Positions 18,086-27,977 of a DNA stretch of 45,910 bases are shown piece after piece. Made by a program: the position numbers and the translations under genes. The number at the start of each line of letters is the position of its first letter. Position 1 is the first letter of the stretch. The stretch comes from an uncultured Sulfolobales archaeon (GTDB lineage: Archaea; Thermoproteota; Thermoprotei_A; Sulfolobales; NBVN01): contig CALIBI010000019.1 of the NCBI GenBank assembly GCA_938045815.1, positions 1 to 45,910 on the forward strand, read 5' to 3'. The notes under the pieces are model-generated. The model searched no databases. It was given only the letters and a program-made list of their open reading frames with translations, and was not told where the DNA came from.

Positions 18086-19663
18086 CTACATCGGAATTAG
18101 GCCGTGTTTCTTTGGTGGTGTTCTAAATCTTACTTCCCGTTTTGTGAGCATGAATTCAAGAGCTCTCACTAGTGTGGGTCTAGTTTCTGCTGGTTCTATG
18201 ACGGAGTCTATGTAGCCTCTTGCAGCAGCTATGTATGGGTGGAGGAACTTATTCTTATACTCAGTAGCTAATTTATTGAGTAGTTCTTGTCTTTCTTCAG
18301 GTGTTTTAGCTTTTGAAAGTTCAGTTCTCCATATTATTTCGGCAGCTCCCTCAGCACCCATAACAGCTATCTCGGCAGTAGGCCAGGCTACTACGAAGTC
18401 CGCGCCTAAGTGTCTGGAACTCATAGCTATGTAGGCACCCCCGTAAGCTTTCCTCACTATGACAGTCAACTTAGGCACTGTTGCCTCACTATACGCGTAA
18501 AGCACTTTAGCACCATGTCTTATTATGCCGTTGTGTTCCTGATACGTGCCAGGTATGTATCCCGGAACATCTACGAAGGTAACTATAGGTATGTTAAACG
18601 CGTTAAGTATCCTAACAAACCTAGTTATCTTGTCTGAGGCGTTTATATCGAGGGCTCCCGTGAGAACCATTGGCTGGTTAGCTACTACACCGACTACCCA
18701 CCCATTCAGTCTCGCGAACCCTGTTATAGCGTTTCTAGCGTAATCTCTCGACACCTCAAAGAAGGAGCCCTTATCAAAAACAGCTTCGATAACTTCGTAC
18801 ATATTGTAGGCTTTTAGAGGATCTTCAGGAACGAGAGTATTTAGTTTCTCCTCCATTCTTTCGGGAGGATCACCTGAAAGTATTCTGGGAGGTGCCTCCA
18901 TATTGTTTGAGGGGAGGTAACTAAGTAGTTTCTTTACTAAGCTTATAGCTTCTTTATCGTCTCTAGCTATGAAGTGCGCTACACCACTCTTGGTTACGTG
19001 GATTCTGGGGCCTCCTAACTCCTCCTCCGTGACTTCCTCCCCTATAGCTGCCTTAACTACCCTAGGACCTGTTATGAACATGTAGGAGGTTTTATCAACC
19101 ATTATAACGAAATCCATGAGTGCTGGAGAATATACTGCACCACCAGCACAAGGACCCATTATGACAGCTATCTGAGGCACTACTCCTGAAGCCATGACAT
19201 TCATGTAGAATATGTCTCCATAACCCTTAAGAGAGTCTACACCCTCCTGTATCCTGGCACCGCCAGAATCGTTAAGGAATACTACGGGCATGCCGGCAGA
19301 CATAGCGTACTGCATTGCCTTAACTATCTTAGCAGCATGCATCTCGCCTAACGACCCGCCCATAAACGTGAAATCTTGAGCTATCCCTATGACGGGCCTA
19401 TTATTAACCCTACCCATAACAGTGACTACACCATCACCGTAGGCTTTCCTTTCAGTCATGCCGAACTCCGTGGCTCTATGAGTTACCAGCATATCGAACT
19501 CCAGCATAGTATTAGGATCAAAAAGCAGTTCAAGTCTTTCTCGCGCTGTCAACTTCCCCTTAGCGTGCTGCGCCTCAATAGCTTTCAAACCACCACCTAG
19601 CTTAGCCTCCTCCTTAAGTCTCCTCAACTCAAGTATCCTGGACTGTAAGGACTCCTCCACCAA
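18086..19663 (-). CDS. Propionyl/methylmalonyl-CoA carboxyltransferase subunit (carboxylase beta or decarboxylase alpha)
   Basis: LRRLKEEAKLGGG...HAKGKLTARERLELLFD, GGARIQEGVDSL, GPCAGGAVYSPALMDF, FVDVPGYIPGTYQEHNGIIRHGAKVLYAYSEATVPK. Confidence 0.93.
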   Translation of the reverse strand: MVEESLQSRILELRRLKEEAKLGGGLKAIEAQHAKGKLTARERLELLFDPNTMLEFDMLVTHRATEFGMTERKAYGDGVVTVMGRVNNRPVIGIAQDFTFMGGSLGEMHAAKIVKAMQYAMSAGMPVVFLNDSGGARIQEGVDSLKGYGDIFYMNVMASGVVPQIAVIMGPCAGGAVYSPALMDFVIMVDKTSYMFITGPRVVKAAIGEEVTEEELGGPRIHVTKSGVAHFIARDDKEAISLVKKLLSYLPSNNMEAPPRILSGDPPERMEEKLNTLVPEDPLKAYNMYEVIEAVFDKGSFFEVSRDYARNAITGFARLNGWVVGVVANQPMVLTGALDINASDKITRFVRILNAFNIPIVTFVDVPGYIPGTYQEHNGIIRHGAKVLYAYSEATVPKLTVIVRKAYGGAYIAMSSRHLGADFVVAWPTAEIAVMGAEGAAEIIWRTELSKAKTPEERQELLNKLATEYKNKFLHPYIAAARGYIDSVIEPAETRPTLVRALEFMLTKREVRFRTPPKKHGLIPM

Positions 19664-19749
19664 TTTAAACTCCCAGATATATTTGTGAAAGCATTAAAAA
19701 CAATCCATAAGGATTTATTGATTATTTTTAAGGAGTATCACTTAATTAT

Positions 19750-20241
19750 ATGAACGGGCTGAAGGAAGTGAGCAACTCAGTATACGTCGTAGAAGTTGAG
19801 GGAAGGAAATACAGAGTTGAGGTAGTAGAGAACAGTAACGGTACCTACTTAGTTAGAGTTAATGATAAAAACATAGTGGTTAGAGTTAGTGAAACCGAAA
19901 TTACTCAGGAACCCGAACTCAACGTGGTTGAAGCGTCTTCAGTAAGTGAGGTCGTGCAAGAGACCCGACCAGCTGAGACAGGACTAGAACATGTTCTTGA
20001 GATGAGAGGACCTGAAGTTCCTTCAGGAGCTACTATAATATCCTCAGAGATTCCTGGAAAAATACTCAAAATACTGGTTTCAGAAGGCTCTAAGGTAGGT
20101 GTTGGGGATACCGTAGTAACCATAGAATCCATGAAGATGGAGCTAGAGATAAAATCTCCGAGAAACGGGGTAGTGGAGAAGATTTACGTGAGGGTGGGAG
20201 ACACCATAAACGTAGGCGATAAAATCGCTTTAATTAGGTAG
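19750..20241 (+). CDS. Biotin carboxyl carrier protein
   Basis: C-terminal biotinyl domain: IPGKILKILVSEGSKVGVGDTVVTIESMKMELEIKSPRNGVVEKIYV. Confidence 0.9.
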   Translation: MNGLKEVSNSVYVVEVEGRKYRVEVVENSNGTYLVRVNDKNIVVRVSETEITQEPELNVVEASSVSEVVQETRPAETGLEHVLEMRGPEVPSGATIISSEIPGKILKILVSEGSKVGVGDTVVTIESMKMELEIKSPRNGVVEKIYVRVGDTINVGDKIALIR

Positions 20242-20264
20242 GTTTCTCGGGTTTCGTGAACTCG

Positions 20265-21257
20265 CTAGATCTCGTACGGTACTACGTAACCCTTATTCTC
20301 TCTCCCACCAACAATCACGTAGTATTCGTTATCGGGTACTGACTTCTCGAGCACCCCGGAAATCCTTAATAGTCCTCCTCTATACAGGAGGAAATTGTAT
20401 TCTGCCTCATAACTAATTACCTCTTTAATCTTAACCCCCTCAAGAACCCTATCTACTCGAGTTCTTGAAGGGTAGAAGAGAGATCTACAGTCTCCCCCGA
20501 GGACCTCAGCTACCAGGCTTACAGGCTTGATTGGTTTCAGAACTAGCTCACCATACCTGTAGCTCCTATTATCAACAAACGTGAAAGTTATTGGCACTCC
20601 TTTAAAACACGTGAACTTGTAGGGTGGTGTTATCTTGATGTATGTTTCTGGTTCTATTCCTAAGATTCTTGAGTTTTCCAAGATTTTAGTCATGATTTTT
20701 TCTTCAGGTAATTTATCTATCTCTAGGTCTGCCTGAACAAATTCCAGTGCTTCCCTACAGCCGTATATAACTAGATCAACATCTGAGTGAGGACCGTGAA
20801 TACCTGCGAGAATAGATCCCGTAATACCCATACTACTAACACTTAAGCCTGTAAGATCGCTAATGATGTCCGATACCTCAACACTAACTAACTCTATAAA
20901 ATCACTAACATGTTTTCTCAATTCCCGCAGCTTTTCCTCAGGTTTAAGCCATTCTACAACTTCTGAGGTTCTGACTACCGGTATTGAAACACCTAGCGTT
21001 GGGTCGTGAAATCTGTTTCTAGCTTCTGAAGAAACTCGTAAAACCTCCTCAACACTATACTCCCTAAGCACTCTCTCGTAATAAGAGCTCCCCCTACCCC
21101 AGAGAGTAGGCTTTTTTGAAGGGACGTACTTGAGGTAAGCAGCTATTAAGCCGTTTGGGTGTGTGTTCCCGATAACTAAGTATATTCTCTTATCTCGATC
21201 AATTACTAAGTCATGGTCTAGAAAACTCCTAGTCTCAGACGGTTCGCTACCAATCAT
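20265..21257 (-). CDS. Nucleotidyltransferase-domain protein (pol-beta superfamily)
   Basis: GITGSILAGIHGPHSDVDLVIYG matches the minimal NTase GS...DxD motif. Confidence 0.75.
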   Translation of the reverse strand: MIGSEPSETRSFLDHDLVIDRDKRIYLVIGNTHPNGLIAAYLKYVPSKKPTLWGRGSSYYERVLREYSVEEVLRVSSEARNRFHDPTLGVSIPVVRTSEVVEWLKPEEKLRELRKHVSDFIELVSVEVSDIISDLTGLSVSSMGITGSILAGIHGPHSDVDLVIYGCREALEFVQADLEIDKLPEEKIMTKILENSRILGIEPETYIKITPPYKFTCFKGVPITFTFVDNRSYRYGELVLKPIKPVSLVAEVLGGDCRSLFYPSRTRVDRVLEGVKIKEVISYEAEYNFLLYRGGLLRISGVLEKSVPDNEYYVIVGGRENKGYVVPYEI

Positions 21258-21347
21258 CTAGATCATCCAGTCCCGCCTCATCACCAAAGTAAGTTTGGTT
21301 TAGCGGGTTATAATTCTGAATCAAGCAATATCTTTGGTTAAGTAAAA

Positions 21348-22508
21348 ATGAGAGAACTTAGTATTACTGTGGCTGGGGGGTTCCTGGGTTCTTCATTAGA
21401 GTTTGTTGAAGGTCCTCTCACGCTAGTTATCGAGGGGAACAGGATTCACAGCATATCTCGCGGGATTGGAGGCGCTCACGACATGCGTGGTTACGTAGTT
21501 CTCCCCCCTCTAGCCAATATGCATACCCACATACTAGATTACGTGAGTCCTGAGATTGGTTGGGACCTAGATATAGATTCTGTTGTTGGTGAGCCTTACG
21601 GGCTTAAGTACTTAATACTTAGTAAATCAGAGACTAGTCTACTAGACTCAGTAATAGGTGAGGCTATAGAGTCTATGCTGGGTTCAGGCGTAGGATACGT
21701 TGCTGAGTTTCGTGAGTTAGGGGTTAAGAATCTCAAATTAGGTAGCAAGAAACTGAGAACCCACTACGTTCTTAGTATGTCTTCAAAACATGAGAGAGTA
21801 AGTAGTGAGGTGGAGGAAGTCATCACGTACTCGGACGGCATTGGTATTTCCTCACCACACTACTTCGCTTTAGAAGATTTGGGGAGTATCTTCAGGTTAG
21901 CCAGGAATTCAGGTAAGTTGGTTCATTCACACATTTCAGAAACGAAGGATACGCATGAGGAAAGAGACTTAGAGAGGCTTTTGAGTGTTGGTAGACCTGA
22001 CGCAGTAGTTCACGGTGTTTGGTTAAGTTCTGAAGAACTTCAGCTTCTTAAGGACCTAAAAATCACTCTAGTTTTGTGTCTTAGGTCTAACATGTGGTTT
22101 ATGTCTGGCTTACCTAAACTGAAGAGTATTTATGAGGTGGGGGTTGACGTAGCTGTAGGCACGGACAACTTAGGGTGGGTTAAGCCTGACTTATGGAGGG
22201 AGGGTGAGTTACTCTTACTTCTTGCTCGTAACGTTGGGGTTAATGATCCGGTCTGGGTTCTTAAAGCTCTGACCAACACTAACCCAGTAGGTGTGCAGAA
22301 CTACTTGGTTGAGGGGGCTTACGCCAACATATTATTTGTGAAGTACTCTGGAACTCCTCTCGAGAGAGCACATAATAAGCACCTAGCGCTAGTTAAGAGG
22401 GGAGGGCCTGAGTTAGTTGCTGCTCTCATGCTTGATGGTAAGTTTAAGCACTTAGGTGGTGGGCTTGAGGAGACCTTACGTGAGAGTTTACGCGACTATA
22501 TCGATTGA
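21348..22508 (+). CDS. Amidohydrolase-superfamily aminohydrolase (deaminase type)
   Basis: Metal ligands NMHTH, HSHISET (HxxE motif of deaminases), VVHGVWLSSEE and VGTDN. Confidence 0.85.
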   Translation: MRELSITVAGGFLGSSLEFVEGPLTLVIEGNRIHSISRGIGGAHDMRGYVVLPPLANMHTHILDYVSPEIGWDLDIDSVVGEPYGLKYLILSKSETSLLDSVIGEAIESMLGSGVGYVAEFRELGVKNLKLGSKKLRTHYVLSMSSKHERVSSEVEEVITYSDGIGISSPHYFALEDLGSIFRLARNSGKLVHSHISETKDTHEERDLERLLSVGRPDAVVHGVWLSSEELQLLKDLKITLVLCLRSNMWFMSGLPKLKSIYEVGVDVAVGTDNLGWVKPDLWREGELLLLLARNVGVNDPVWVLKALTNTNPVGVQNYLVEGAYANILFVKYSGTPLERAHNKHLALVKRGGPELVAALMLDGKFKHLGGGLEETLRESLRDYID

Positions 22509-23127
22509 CGGCAAGATAGCTTCAAAGACCGGTGACTCGAGACTTAGTTGCCCGTACGACAAATTAAGACTACACTCTATGAGATCAGTAGTTGATGGCG
22601 TTATGGTGGGTGCTAACACGATCATTAAGGATGATCCTCAACTCACTGTCAGACTTGTTGAGGGGAGAAACCCTGTAAGGATAGTCGTTGACGGTTCTCT
22701 GAAAATACCTCTTAATGCGAGAGTGCTTGACGTGAGTACAGCACCAACAATCATAATAACATCTTCTGTTGCTGAGACATGGAAAGTAGAGCAGCTGAGG
22801 AGATTAGGGGTAGATGTAGTTATTGTGGAGAGTGAATCAACTCAAGTAGACATGAGTAAAGCCCTAGAAATACTGTATGAGAAAAACCTGAAAGACTTAC
22901 TTGTTGAGGGGGGAGGCACCCTACTATGGTCCCTAGTTTCGCAAAAACTCATAAACGAATTCAGAATAACTATCTCCCCCTACGTAATAGGAGGTAAAGA
23001 CTCAGTATCTCTAGTTGAGGGTGAAGGTTTCGGTAACATGAGTGAGTGGCTAAAACTAAAACTAATAAATCACAAGATCTGTAGGTGTGGTGATGAAATA
23101 CACCTAGTGTATAGAGTTGAAGACTAG
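22480..23127 (+). CDS. arfC: 2,5-diamino-6-(5-phosphoribosylamino)pyrimidinone reductase (RibD C-terminal/ArfC family)
   Basis: VYATISIDGKIA, GVMVGANTIIKDDPQLTVR, LLVEGGGTLLWSL. GTG at 22480 with GAGGAG at 22467-22472 is the preferred start. Confidence 0.85.
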   Translation: MRVYATISIDGKIASKTGDSRLSCPYDKLRLHSMRSVVDGVMVGANTIIKDDPQLTVRLVEGRNPVRIVVDGSLKIPLNARVLDVSTAPTIIITSSVAETWKVEQLRRLGVDVVIVESESTQVDMSKALEILYEKNLKDLLVEGGGTLLWSLVSQKLINEFRITISPYVIGGKDSVSLVEGEGFGNMSEWLKLKLINHKICRCGDEIHLVYRVED

Positions 23128-23354
23128 TCTATATAACATAACAGCCGCACGATGTTTACTTAAGCATAATCAAAAACAATTTACTAGGACTTGTTATGTA
23201 AGGCTTGAGAGTTCTTTGATGTTTAGCAGCACTAAATCTAGTTAAGATCTTGTTGAGACTCAGGATAATGCCAGATACACTATAACGGTGACTCGTGAAG
23301 TAAAAATAAAATATAAATATTCTACGAAGTAGATTAAACTTGAAGGTGTGTTTA

Positions 23355-24782
23355 ATGAGTATGAAACATGTCTTACTTTCATCGCTGAGTGCTTTAGTGC
23401 TAATAGCCATCATAACGTCTGCTACTATATCCCCCATAAATACTGGGACTGTTAGAGAATTCCCTACTCTCAAGCAATCCTTAATATCTAGTTACGTACC
23501 CCCCAACGAGACAGAATGCGATATTATTGTGCCGGATGATTATCCTAGCATAAACATGTCTGTTACGGCGGCACAGCCCGAGCAAACAATCTGTGTTAGA
23601 CCTGGAACTTACCTTGAAGTAAACGGGACCGTTATAAGTAAGAAAGGCTTAAGACTCCTAGCTCTTGGAAGACCCGAAATACCTGAGGAGAACGTGGTCA
23701 TTAAGAGAAGCGGCTTCTTAATAAGAATTCAAGCCAGCGATGTTGTTGTGGGAGGATTCGTTATAGTTCAGGAAGGTAGCTGGCACGGCATAGATGTCTA
23801 CACAGGTTCCCAGAACGTGACTATAATGCATAACAAGGTAACAACGACGAACGCCTCAATAAGTGGTTACTACGGAATCAGAGTATACAGGTCTTCAAAT
23901 GTTCTGATTACCTACAACACTATCTACGGATGGGCTAATACGTACGGGATTTTCATTAATGAAGCAAGTAACAACACCATAGTTAATAACACAATATTCA
24001 ATAACGGCAATGGAATTAGGATTCGTGGAACATCAACCTACCCAGCCAGGTATAACAAAGTATTATTTAACGTAATAACTAATAACACTTACGGGATATA
24101 CTTCTCAGTAGCGGCTGGAGGCATTCTTTCAGATAACGAGATATACCTAAACACATTCAATAATACCAACAATTACGGCATGCACGGAACTCCTGGCACT
24201 AATCGCTGGTACTCCACTACTGAATATACGTACGTATATAATGGCCAGTACTTCACTAGTTACTTAGGGAATTACTGGAGTGACTACACAGGCACTGACT
24301 CAGATAATAACGGGATCGGTGATACTCCCCACGTTATTGATCCTAACAACGTTGATGAGTACCCGCTCATGAAGCCGCATCAAGAATACTTTAGAGGTGT
24401 GGAAACAACCACACCAACAGAAACTACTACGACAGAGACAACCACGGAGACACCGACAGAAACAGAGACAGCTACTACCCCAGGAATGACAGTGACTGTT
24501 ACTGAGACTAAAACCATCGTAGTCACGACGATGAAAACAGAGACCAAAATAACTACTACGACTGCTACAGAGACCGAAATAATTACTAGGACTGCTACTG
24601 AGACATTATCGGTGACTGAAACAATCTCATCCGTTACTACGCTTAGAACAACCTCTACAGTGAAGGTCACAGAAACATCTCCAGTAGAGGTTCACGTAGT
24701 CGACTACACCGTCACGACAATAGTAGGTATAATATTATTGCTGGTTGGTTTCTCAGTAGGGTTTGTTCTCAGAAGGAAGTAA
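23355..24782 (+). CDS. Secreted, membrane-anchored NosD-like parallel beta-helix protein with Thr-rich stalk
   Basis: N-terminal signal peptide, NosD/PbH1 repeats (NVTIMHNKV, NVLITYNTIYGW, NNTIVNNTIFNNGNGI), Thr/Glu-rich stalk, and C-terminal TM plus RRK. Confidence 0.85.
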   Translation: MSMKHVLLSSLSALVLIAIITSATISPINTGTVREFPTLKQSLISSYVPPNETECDIIVPDDYPSINMSVTAAQPEQTICVRPGTYLEVNGTVISKKGLRLLALGRPEIPEENVVIKRSGFLIRIQASDVVVGGFVIVQEGSWHGIDVYTGSQNVTIMHNKVTTTNASISGYYGIRVYRSSNVLITYNTIYGWANTYGIFINEASNNTIVNNTIFNNGNGIRIRGTSTYPARYNKVLFNVITNNTYGIYFSVAAGGILSDNEIYLNTFNNTNNYGMHGTPGTNRWYSTTEYTYVYNGQYFTSYLGNYWSDYTGTDSDNNGIGDTPHVIDPNNVDEYPLMKPHQEYFRGVETTTPTETTTTETTTETPTETETATTPGMTVTVTETKTIVVTTMKTETKITTTTATETEIITRTATETLSVTETISSVTTLRTTSTVKVTETSPVEVHVVDYTVTTIVGIILLLVGFSVGFVLRRK

Positions 24783-24819
24783 AGTTTATTTCGTTTTTAG
24801 ATTTGTATTTAGTTAACAA

Positions 24820-26169
24820 TTATTTTATGAGTGCTACGAATATATCATTAACGTTAGTGCCGGTGTATCCCGTATATATGGCTCTCCCTAACTCCTGGAA
24901 GAAGGTATAGCTGTCGTTATTTAGTAGGTATTCGTGGGGGTTTAATTTTTTCTTAACAGCTTCCTCAAAGAGCCACCCATCCACTACAGCACCGGCAGCC
25001 GGACTAATACCGTCTATCCCGTCTGTTCCGGCACAAGCAGCTACTACGTCGTGAAACCCCCTAATAGAAATAGTGAGCGAGAGACATAATTCTTGGTTCC
25101 TCCCTCCTACACCGTTCCCCCTAACCGTGACTGTGGTTTCCCCGCCTGCTAGCAGTGCGGCCGGCTTACTCAATGGTTTTGAGTAATACGTGATGTTTTT
25201 GATGATGGAGCCAAGAATTCTGCCAGCCTCACGAGCTTCACCCTCGAGCATAGATGTTAGTATCATGGTGTTGAAGCCTTTTCTTGAGAGGGTAGAACTC
25301 ATGTGATCTAGAACCGACTGATTACTGGCTATGATGAGATTATGAACCTTACTAAAGAGTGGATCTCCTTCTTTCAAGGTATCAGGCGCTTTACCAGCCA
25401 ACCCTTTCTCTACGAACACCTTCACATCATGAGGTAACTTATCCCATAATCCTCTCCTCATTAATACTTGGTAAGCATCATTGAATGAAGTATTGTCTGG
25501 TGCCGTAGGTCCTGAAGCTATTATGTCTAGTCTATCACCAACTACGTCACTAACAATTAACGTGATAATTTTTTCAGCTCTCACGTACTTAAGTAGCTTG
25601 CCTCCCTTCACCCTAGAGAACTTCTTCCTGACAGTATTGAGCTCCACTATATCAGCACCTCTCTTCATAAGTTCCTTAGTAACTAGAGATATTTCATCAA
25701 GAGTCAATCCATCTTCAGGAACCTCAAAAAGCGCTGAACCACCACCAGATACTAGCACAATAACTAAGTCTTTCTCCTTAACCTCCTTCTCCAGATAATT
25801 TAGTAGGTTGAGAGAAGACTCTAAAGTATTTGTTGCTGGGAGCGGGTGATCACCCTTCAATAATTTCACAGAACCAACCCAGCCCTCAATATCTGGGGTT
25901 ATCACGACACCACCACATACTACCTTACCAAGTAAGTCTTGAAGAGCTCTCAACATTTTAGCAGAAGCTTTACCAAACCCTACCACATGCACGCACTCAG
26001 GAATAGAGATCTCATACCCTCCCAGAATGAGTTTGCCTTCTCTTACGCTGAGATTCTTTATTACCGCATCGTAAGGATCTGCCCTAGATAAACCCTCCTC
26101 AACAACTTCTAGCAGAGTCTTATGAAGTGGTGAAACAGCTAACTCATTAAAATTTTGAATAAACCTCAT
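24820..26169 (-). CDS. gckA: Glycerate 2-kinase (MOFRL family)
   Basis: VLVSGGGSALFEVP, ASGPTAPD, GGETTVTVRGNGVGGRNQELCLS, ACAGTDGIDG. Confidence 0.9.
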   Translation of the reverse strand: MRFIQNFNELAVSPLHKTLLEVVEEGLSRADPYDAVIKNLSVREGKLILGGYEISIPECVHVVGFGKASAKMLRALQDLLGKVVCGGVVITPDIEGWVGSVKLLKGDHPLPATNTLESSLNLLNYLEKEVKEKDLVIVLVSGGGSALFEVPEDGLTLDEISLVTKELMKRGADIVELNTVRKKFSRVKGGKLLKYVRAEKIITLIVSDVVGDRLDIIASGPTAPDNTSFNDAYQVLMRRGLWDKLPHDVKVFVEKGLAGKAPDTLKEGDPLFSKVHNLIIASNQSVLDHMSSTLSRKGFNTMILTSMLEGEAREAGRILGSIIKNITYYSKPLSKPAALLAGGETTVTVRGNGVGGRNQELCLSLTISIRGFHDVVAACAGTDGIDGISPAAGAVVDGWLFEEAVKKKLNPHEYLLNNDSYTFFQELGRAIYTGYTGTNVNDIFVALIK

Positions 26170-26249
26170 AGTAGACCCTAACTAGAATTGCTTCATACTC
26201 ACTAATATTGCTTTTATTAAGACCCTTACATCGAGTGACGCGTACGTCG

Positions 26250-27977
26250 CTAAATTCTTAAAGAACTAACTAACGCTTCCGAAATCTCGCTAGTCTTCAC
26301 CAAGCCTCTCAAACCTACTTCCCTAGCTATTAGCGTTGACTGGAGTGGCATGAAGCCTTGAGTTCTCAGCCACTCAATATCGCTTAAGACTTCTCTTACG
26401 GTGCCAAGACGTTTTATAGAGCCATTATCTAACACGACCACTTTATCAGCTACTTCACTAATTAGCTGGAGATCATGCGCTACTAAGATTACGGTGCCCC
26501 CGCTCTCGACAAATCTTCTTAAAGATAACAGAAGCTGGAGACTCCTCTTATAATCGAGTCCTGAAAACGGTTCATCCAAGACTAGTGCTTGAGGCTTTAA
26601 AGCAAGTATTGAAGCTATAGCTAACCTGTGTTTCTCACCAAAACTAAGGAGGTGGGGTGAGATATCTAACGGCTTAACTAAATCAACTATCTCGAAGGCT
26701 TCCTTAATTCTGCTTTCTATTTCATCTTTCTTTAAACCAGTCTTCTTAAGAGAGAAGCTCATTTCCTCATATATTGTGCTCGCGAAGAATTGAGCTTCTG
26801 GATTCTGCATTACCATCCCAACGATCCTAGCTAATGTGGACGTGGGTGTTTTTCTAGTATCTCGCCCTGCTACAATCACGCTACCTTTCACAGGCTTTAA
26901 TAAACCGTTAAATTGCTTCACTAGAGTTGTTTTCCCAGCACCGCTATGTCCTATAATAGCTACGAACTCCCCCCTACAGATGTCTAAATTAATGTTTTTG
27001 AGAACCCATGGTAAGTCCTTCTTGTACCTGAACCAGAGATCTCTAACACTGATTAAGGAGTCGTTACACGGCTTAATAGACTCCTCTACGGGAGCGATAT
27101 GATGTAGCGTGCTTGTGTTAAGCCCTACCTTATTTATTATGTTGAGCGCCTCATTCAGTGTTACAGGCATCTTATTTCTGATGAGGTTCGGCTTACGCTC
27201 ACTTATCTTATAGAAGATTTCAGAAACTTGTGGAGGTCTTACTCCAGTTTTCTGAATTAACTCAACATCATTAAATATCTCTTGCGGTGTTCCTTCACCC
27301 GTAAACTCGCCGTCCTTCATTATCACGATCTTGTCAGCATGTTCCGCTATCCACTCAATTCTGTGCTCAACCACTAGTAAAGAAAGATTCGTCTCTCTCT
27401 TCAGCTTCTCGACTAGACTTAATATCCTGGTGGTTCCTACGTGATCCAGCATAGAAGTAGGCTCGTCTAAAACAAGAATTTTAGGTCTTAGAGCAAGTAC
27501 TGATGCTATGGCTAGTACTTGCTTCTCTCCGGAACTAAGTTCGTGTGGATCTTCAAACTCTCTGCCTCTAAACCCAATAAAGTCTAGGATTTCAGTTACT
27601 CGGTTTTCAATTTCCTTTCTATCTAGGTTTAAGTTCTCCAACCCAAACACTAACTCCTCAAGAACTGTAGGCATTATAACCTGGAGTTCAGGATTCTGAA
27701 AAACAAAACCTATATGTCTGCTCAGTATTTCAGGTCTTACTTCTTTAGTATTCATCCCTAGAACACTCACGTTACCTTTTAATTCTCCTCTTATTACGTG
27801 CGGTATCATCCCGACCAGGGTGTATAAGAATGTTGACTTGCCGCAACCTGAAGGACCCATGATAACTACTGTTTCTCCCTCTCTCATTTTAAAGTTAAGG
27901 TTTTTTAGAACCCACTCATTACTAGCTGAGTACTTAAACCATAGATCCTCAACACTAATTACTGTAGACATACTCAC
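26250..27977 (-). CDS. ECF transporter ATP-binding protein, tandem A-A' fusion
   Basis: Two ABC domains: GPSGCGKST/LSSGEKQ/LDEPTS and GHSGAGKTT/LSFGEKH/LDEPFSGLD. Confidence 0.92.
   Translation of the reverse strand: MSMSTVISVEDLWFKYSASNEWVLKNLNFKMREGETVVIMGPSGCGKSTFLYTLVGMIPHVIRGELKGNVSVLGMNTKEVRPEILSRHIGFVFQNPELQVIMPTVLEELVFGLENLNLDRKEIENRVTEILDFIGFRGREFEDPHELSSGEKQVLAIASVLALRPKILVLDEPTSMLDHVGTTRILSLVEKLKRETNLSLLVVEHRIEWIAEHADKIVIMKDGEFTGEGTPQEIFNDVELIQKTGVRPPQVSEIFYKISERKPNLIRNKMPVTLNEALNIINKVGLNTSTLHHIAPVEESIKPCNDSLISVRDLWFRYKKDLPWVLKNINLDICRGEFVAIIGHSGAGKTTLVKQFNGLLKPVKGSVIVAGRDTRKTPTSTLARIVGMVMQNPEAQFFASTIYEEMSFSLKKTGLKKDEIESRIKEAFEIVDLVKPLDISPHLLSFGEKHRLAIASILALKPQALVLDEPFSGLDYKRSLQLLLSLRRFVESGGTVILVAHDLQLISEVADKVVVLDNGSIKRLGTVREVLSDIEWLRTQGFMPLQSTLIAREVGLRGLVKTSEISEALVSSLRI

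Noticed and set aside
24380-24670. 96 aa Val/Ser-rich minus-strand ORF
   Set aside because: Shadow of the Thr-rich stalk low-complexity sequence.
26234-26251. Hairpin AGTGACG-CGTA-CGTCGCT at the end of the ECF ATPase gene
   Set aside because: Overlaps the stop codon and contains a G-T pair; archaeal termination usually does not need such hairpins, so no strong claim.
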